From Nitrospirota bacterium (lineage in GTDB: Bacteria > Nitrospirota > Nitrospiria > Nitrospirales > NS-4), in NCBI GenBank assembly GCA_005877815.1, contig VBOG01000075.1, positions 1 to 42,135 on the forward strand: 42,135 nucleotides of DNA. Reading direction: 5' to 3'. The notes below the pieces were generated by a model. The model saw only the letters and a program-made list of their open reading frames with translations. It was not told the origin of the DNA and searched no databases. The position numbers were made by a program, and so were the translations under genes. Shown here piece after piece: positions 39,326 through 42,135 of this stretch (the stretch's first letter is position 1; each line of letters begins with the position of its first letter).

Positions 39326-41006
39326 CCCCATTCTCCAGGCGCGGCGATTGGAAGGCGACTTTGCCTTCCCCTGGAAATCGTTCGCCGAGTTCATTCGTTC
39401 CCGTGTCGAAGATCCGCAGCTTGCCGACCGTGCCTTCCTGGTCTACGTGGACGAGGATTGTGGTATCGAGCGAGAATACCGGTATGCCGAGTTCGGCGAG
39501 CGGCTCGAGCGGCTGGTGTCGTTCATGCGTGAGGTGCTGGGTCTGCGGCGCGGAGATCGCGTGACGACCGTCCTGTTCAACCACGACCAGACGGTCTTGC
39601 TTTATTTCGCTGCCTGGATATTGGGCATCGCGGTCGTGCCGATCAATGTCGAAGAATCTGCCGAGAAGAAGCGGTACATTCTCGAACATTCCGAGGCGGC
39701 GGCGGTCTTTTGCTGGAAGGCGTACATGAAGGAGGTCGAGAGCCTCTGTACAGACCTGCCTGCTCTTCGCACGGTCATTGGCGTCGAAGACGATGGTTGT
39801 GAGGTCGGGCCGATCTTCAACCGCTCGGACCGGCCGACCGTCAACGAAGAGACAAGCCTGAATGACGAGGCGTTGATCGTCTACACCTCCGGCACGACGG
39901 GGCCGCCCAAGGGCGTCATCCTCACCGCGGCGAATCTCCTCATAGACGCCGATGCGATTGCGGCATGGCACGGCTTCGGCTCGGCAGACCGGCTCATGTG
40001 CGTGCTGCCCATCCACCATGTGAACGGCACCGTCTGCACGCTGGTCACGCCGTTATATTTCAAAGGCGGGACGGTCTTGTGCAGAAAGTTCAAGACCGCG
40101 GGGTTCTGGCGCAACCTGGCACGGTTTCGCATCACCTGCGTCAGCGTCGTGCCCACCCTGCTCGAGTTTCTGATGGACGCGGATGAGGATACCTCCTCGC
40201 AAGACTTGGCCGGGTTCGGCGGCTTCATCTGCGGCGCAGGGCCGTTGTTGAGGGAGACAGCGGGGCGGTTTGAGTTGCGTTTCGGATTTCCGATCCGCCA
40301 CGGCTATGGCCTGTCCGAGACGACCTGTTATTCCTGCTTCCTGCCGAACGACCTGTCCGCCGCGGAGCGCCGTGACTGGCTCACCCGCCACGAGTTTCCT
40401 TCTATCGGGCTGCCGATCAAGCACAATGAGATGGTGATTCTGAATGATCGTGGTGAGAAGGTTATTGACGGTATGCGAGGGGAAATCTGCATTCGTGGAC
40501 GCACGGTGTGCTCAGGCTATTTTAAGCGTCCGGACGCGAACGAGGCCGCCTTCCGGTGGGGATGGTTCCGGTCAGGCGACGAGGGGTTTGTCGTGAGGGA
40601 TGCGGCCGGGCGGCCGTTTTTCTTTATTTCGGGCCGGCTGAAGGAACTGATTATTCGCGGCGGCGTCAATATTTCCCCGTTGGAGATTGACGACGTGCTC
40701 AAACGCCACCCGGCAGTCAAATTCGCGATGGCCGTGCCGTTCGAAAACCGGTATTACGGAGAAGAGATCGCCGCCTATGTCGTGCCGAGAGACGGAGCGG
40801 TTGTGCCCTCTGAAGACGCCCTCCTGGAATATTGCCGGACCCGCCTCTCCTTCGCGAAACGGCCCAAGGTCATTCTCTTCGGCCACGATGTCCCCTACAC
40901 GGCCACCGGGAAACCAAAGCGCCTGGAGCTGAAGGCCCGCCTTGCCGATCGTTTATCGTCGTATCGCGAGGTTCAATTCAAAGAGAAGACCCTGCCGATC
41001 TCCTGA
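39312..41006 (+). CDS. AMP-forming acyl-CoA ligase
   Basis: 564 residues of the ANL superfamily. Core motifs: P-loop YTSGTTGPPKG (A3), GYGLSETTCYS (A5), FRSGDEGFV (A7), the hinge GRLKELIIRGGVNISP (A8) and the C-terminal acyladenylating Lys in TGKPKRLEL (A10). The size and motifs fit short/medium-chain acyl-CoA ligases rather than the longer acetyl/propionyl-CoA synthetases (about 630-650). In this operon it may activate propionate; activation of acetoacetate released by fumarylacetoacetase is an attractive alternative. It overlaps prpC and is the last gene of the operon, converging on a minus-strand gene with a 10-base gap. Confidence 0.88.
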   Translation: MSVADPILQARRLEGDFAFPWKSFAEFIRSRVEDPQLADRAFLVYVDEDCGIEREYRYAEFGERLERLVSFMREVLGLRRGDRVTTVLFNHDQTVLLYFAAWILGIAVVPINVEESAEKKRYILEHSEAAAVFCWKAYMKEVESLCTDLPALRTVIGVEDDGCEVGPIFNRSDRPTVNEETSLNDEALIVYTSGTTGPPKGVILTAANLLIDADAIAAWHGFGSADRLMCVLPIHHVNGTVCTLVTPLYFKGGTVLCRKFKTAGFWRNLARFRITCVSVVPTLLEFLMDADEDTSSQDLAGFGGFICGAGPLLRETAGRFELRFGFPIRHGYGLSETTCYSCFLPNDLSAAERRDWLTRHEFPSIGLPIKHNEMVILNDRGEKVIDGMRGEICIRGRTVCSGYFKRPDANEAAFRWGWFRSGDEGFVVRDAAGRPFFFISGRLKELIIRGGVNISPLEIDDVLKRHPAVKFAMAVPFENRYYGEEIAAYVVPRDGAVVPSEDALLEYCRTRLSFAKRPKVILFGHDVPYTATGKPKRLELKARLADRLSSYREVQFKEKTLPIS

Positions 41007-41016
41007 ATCCTCCGCG

Positions 41017-41232
41017 TCACGAGAGGGAATCGGTTCGTTCGGGCGCGCCGATCTGCTCCATGATCTTGGCCGCGTCTTCCATGACTTCTGAGGCGCATTG
41101 CAAGGTTCGGTAGCTGAGCAGGACGACCTCGCCCCAACGGCATGCCGCGCGCAGCGTGTCCAGCCGGCGCAGATTCTCCTCGAGGATCGCACTCTTTGCC
41201 TCTAATAGAAGGCGGTCACTGTCCAACGACAT
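41017..41232 (-). CDS. small alpha-helical protein of unknown function
   Basis: 71 residues, entirely helical by pattern (DRLLLEAKSAILEENLRRLDTLR and later SEVMEDAAKIMEQIG), with two cysteines and no membrane segment. AAGGAGA lies 8 bases before the ATG, which supports a real gene. No family recognised. It converges on the acyl-CoA ligase gene and is divergent from the small membrane protein at 41426. Confidence 0.65.
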   Translation of the reverse strand: MSLDSDRLLLEAKSAILEENLRRLDTLRAACRWGEVVLLSYRTLQCASEVMEDAAKIMEQIGAPERTDSLS

Positions 41233-41425
41233 ATGTGTTGTCTCCTTCTACAAGCCACCCTATGCCTGTGAACTGGTGAATGAAAGACGCCAAAGGTAGG
41301 ATGGTAGACTACTCTTGACCCTCATGATGTCATTGTTCCCCCCTTAAAGTCCTATACGTGACTCCATTGCTAAATTGATTAAGGTTTCGAACGCACGTAG
41401 TAATCACAGGCAGGGAGACACCGCG

Positions 41426-41572
41426 ATGGATATCAGTAGCGGCTTGGAGTGGCTGCTTGTGGCTCTGGTGATGTTCGCCCTCTTCTGCGCGGGCTATGGC
41501 TTTTACAGTCTCGCGAGAACCGGCATGGCGGAAGGCCGGCATCCTGCGGACGCGGGATCAGTTCTTCTTTGA
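41426..41572 (+). CDS. small single-pass membrane protein
   Basis: 48 residues with one hydrophobic helix (EWLLVALVMFALFCAGYGFYSLA, about residues 8-30) followed by a short hydrophilic tail. CAGGGAGA lies about 8 bases before this ATG, which is preferred to the in-frame ATG at 41375. Similar short membrane proteins are often found as uncharacterised accessory subunits or peptides. It lies 7 bases before an RRM-like gene, with which it may be co-transcribed. Function unknown. Confidence 0.55.
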   Translation: MDISSGLEWLLVALVMFALFCAGYGFYSLARTGMAEGRHPADAGSVLL

Positions 41573-41579
41573 GTAGTCC

Positions 41580-41897
41580 ATGCCCCAGTCACCTGAGGCC
41601 GAGGTCTCGAGCACGTTCTATATTGCCGGACTGCCGGTTCAGTTGACGGAACCGCAGCTGTCGGATCTTGTTTCGTCATACGGAAAACCCGTGTCTGTCA
41701 AAATGATCCGGCTGAGGGTCGCGGCGGATCATCGCGTCGGCATCGGCATTGTTCAGATGTCCACGCGCCAGGAGGCGGACCGAGCCATCCATGCCCTGGA
41801 TGCGCGCAAAGTCAGTGGCCATTATCTGTATGCCTGCTGGAGATTAGAGAGTGCCGTGACCGCTGCGTTTACCCGATCGACCGGACACGAGCACTGA
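41580..41897 (+). CDS. divergent RRM-type RNA-binding protein
   Basis: 105 residues with a single RRM (about 11-90). RNP2 is FYIAGLP; RNP1 is degenerate, HRVGIGIVQM, where Gly-Phe-Gly-Phe of canonical RRMs is replaced by Gly-Ile-Gly-Ile, removing an aromatic residue that normally stacks on RNA. The remaining beta-alpha-beta pattern (ADRAIHALDARKVSGHYLYACWR) is intact. There is no glycine-rich tail. The ribosome-binding site is weak. RNA binding may be altered or lost; compare the canonical RRM protein at 14705. Confidence 0.7.
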   Translation: MPQSPEAEVSSTFYIAGLPVQLTEPQLSDLVSSYGKPVSVKMIRLRVAADHRVGIGIVQMSTRQEADRAIHALDARKVSGHYLYACWRLESAVTAAFTRSTGHEH

Positions 41898-41952
41898 ACC
41901 GCCCCCCTCAGTTGACTCCATACCCTGACCTGTATAAATTCGTGAGCGCACT

Positions 41953-42026
41953 TGGGGGATCGTCTAATGGTAGGACTGCAGACTTTGGATCTGCTAATCT
42001 AGGTTCGATTCCTAGTCCCCCAGCCA
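41953..42026 (+). tRNA. tRNA-Gln (anticodon TTG)
   Basis: A complete cloverleaf: acceptor TGGGGGA/TCCCCCA (7 bp), D-arm GTC...GAC with AATGGTAG loop, anticodon stem GCAGA/TCTGC with loop CTTTGGA giving TTG at 41985-41987, and the T-arm containing GGTTCGATTCC. Discriminator G is followed by an encoded CCA (42024-42026). The U1-A72 pair is usual for bacterial tRNA-Gln. Confidence 0.95.
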
Positions 42027-42135
42027 ATTCTTTCAATAAGATATAGAGACTCTAGTAATGCATCAAAGTGCGTGTAGACGCCATGTAGACGGTGGGATTT
42101 ATGATCGAGCCTCATTGGAGAAATAGAGGGCACTG
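42027..42135. other. sequence after tRNA-Gln with a short direct repeat; no gene seen
   Basis: No coding region is supported before the window edge. TGTAGACG occurs twice, at 42073-42080 and 42084-42091, separated by CCA. tRNA 3' ends are common integration sites, and an ATG at 42100 opens a frame to the window edge, but too little sequence is visible to call an integrase or attachment site. Confidence 0.3.

Noticed and set aside
1-42135. CRISPR arrays, insertion sequences, rRNA genes or prophage
   Set aside because: No regularly spaced repeats, transposases, terminal inverted repeats with target duplications, rRNA sequence or phage structural genes were found on either strand.

Overview
The window is about 42 kb of GC-rich bacterial chromosome without phage structural genes, insertion sequences, rRNA or CRISPR. 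Gene content fits a Nitrospira-type (Nitrospirota) nitrite oxidiser or a close relative: a glycine-rich RRM protein, an archaeal/cyanobacterial-type ornithine cyclodeaminase, a CADD/PqqC-like diiron protein and many small lineage-specific secreted proteins. The taxonomic call is an inference from gene content, not a database match.

Layout. 0-0.8 kb: two tandem paralogous genes for small secreted Lys/Glu-rich proteins (minus strand), each with its own hairpin terminator. 0.97-2.8 kb: an exported PLD-family nuclease-like protein and a flavin monooxygenase (plus). 2.8-6.5 kb: minus-strand operon mtaB - NAD-dependent epimerase - miaB, so two tRNA methylthiotransferases flank a sugar-epimerase-like gene. 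6.5-8.1 kb: small lineage-specific proteins and a receiver-domain remnant. 8.1-14.5 kb: Mrp-type ATPase, TesA-like lipoprotein esterase, the divergent ABC exporter pair YbbA/YbbP, and RmuC. 14.7-16.7 kb: RRM protein with a structured leader and strong terminator, then an MFS transporter.

16.7-41.0 kb is a nearly continuous catabolic region. It starts with an ornithine cyclodeaminase and an arginine dihydrolase encoded as overlapping separate genes (arginine to ornithine to proline). After a divergent diiron-oxygenase-like gene comes a long plus-strand run of genes with many 4-bp start/stop overlaps: HTH regulator, compact one-domain HPPD, homogentisate dioxygenase, fumarylacetoacetase, a phosphoribosyltransferase-like protein, 2-oxoacid dehydrogenase E1-alpha/E1-beta/E2, acetoacetyl-CoA thiolase, 3-hydroxyacyl-CoA dehydrogenase, B12 acyl-CoA mutase large subunit, a metallo-beta-lactamase-fold hydrolase, mutase B12 subunit, a thiolase-fold protein, a DUF35/OB-fold protein and a MeaB-type GTPase. 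An enoyl-CoA hydratase lies opposite. A second plus-strand operon encodes the methylcitrate cycle (PrpD, PrpB, PrpC) and an acyl-CoA ligase.

How they may work together (inference): tyrosine goes to fumarate plus acetoacetate; branched-chain or other 2-oxoacids are decarboxylated to acyl-CoAs; four-carbon acyl-CoAs go through hydratase, dehydrogenase and thiolase to acetyl-CoA; propionyl-CoA goes through the methylcitrate cycle to pyruvate and succinate. The B12 mutase carries Phe/Gln at the two positions that are Tyr/Arg in methylmalonyl-CoA mutase, the pattern of isobutyryl-CoA mutase. No propionyl-CoA carboxylase or methylmalonyl-CoA epimerase is present, which fits an isobutyryl/butyryl-CoA role. 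The thiolase-fold protein next to DUF35 has lost the nucleophilic cysteine and may be a C-C lyase rather than a thiolase. These two enzymes, the half-size HPPD and a three-way-junction-like element before prpD are the most unusual signals.

The window ends with a small uncharacterised protein, a small membrane protein, a second RRM protein and a tRNA-Gln(TTG).
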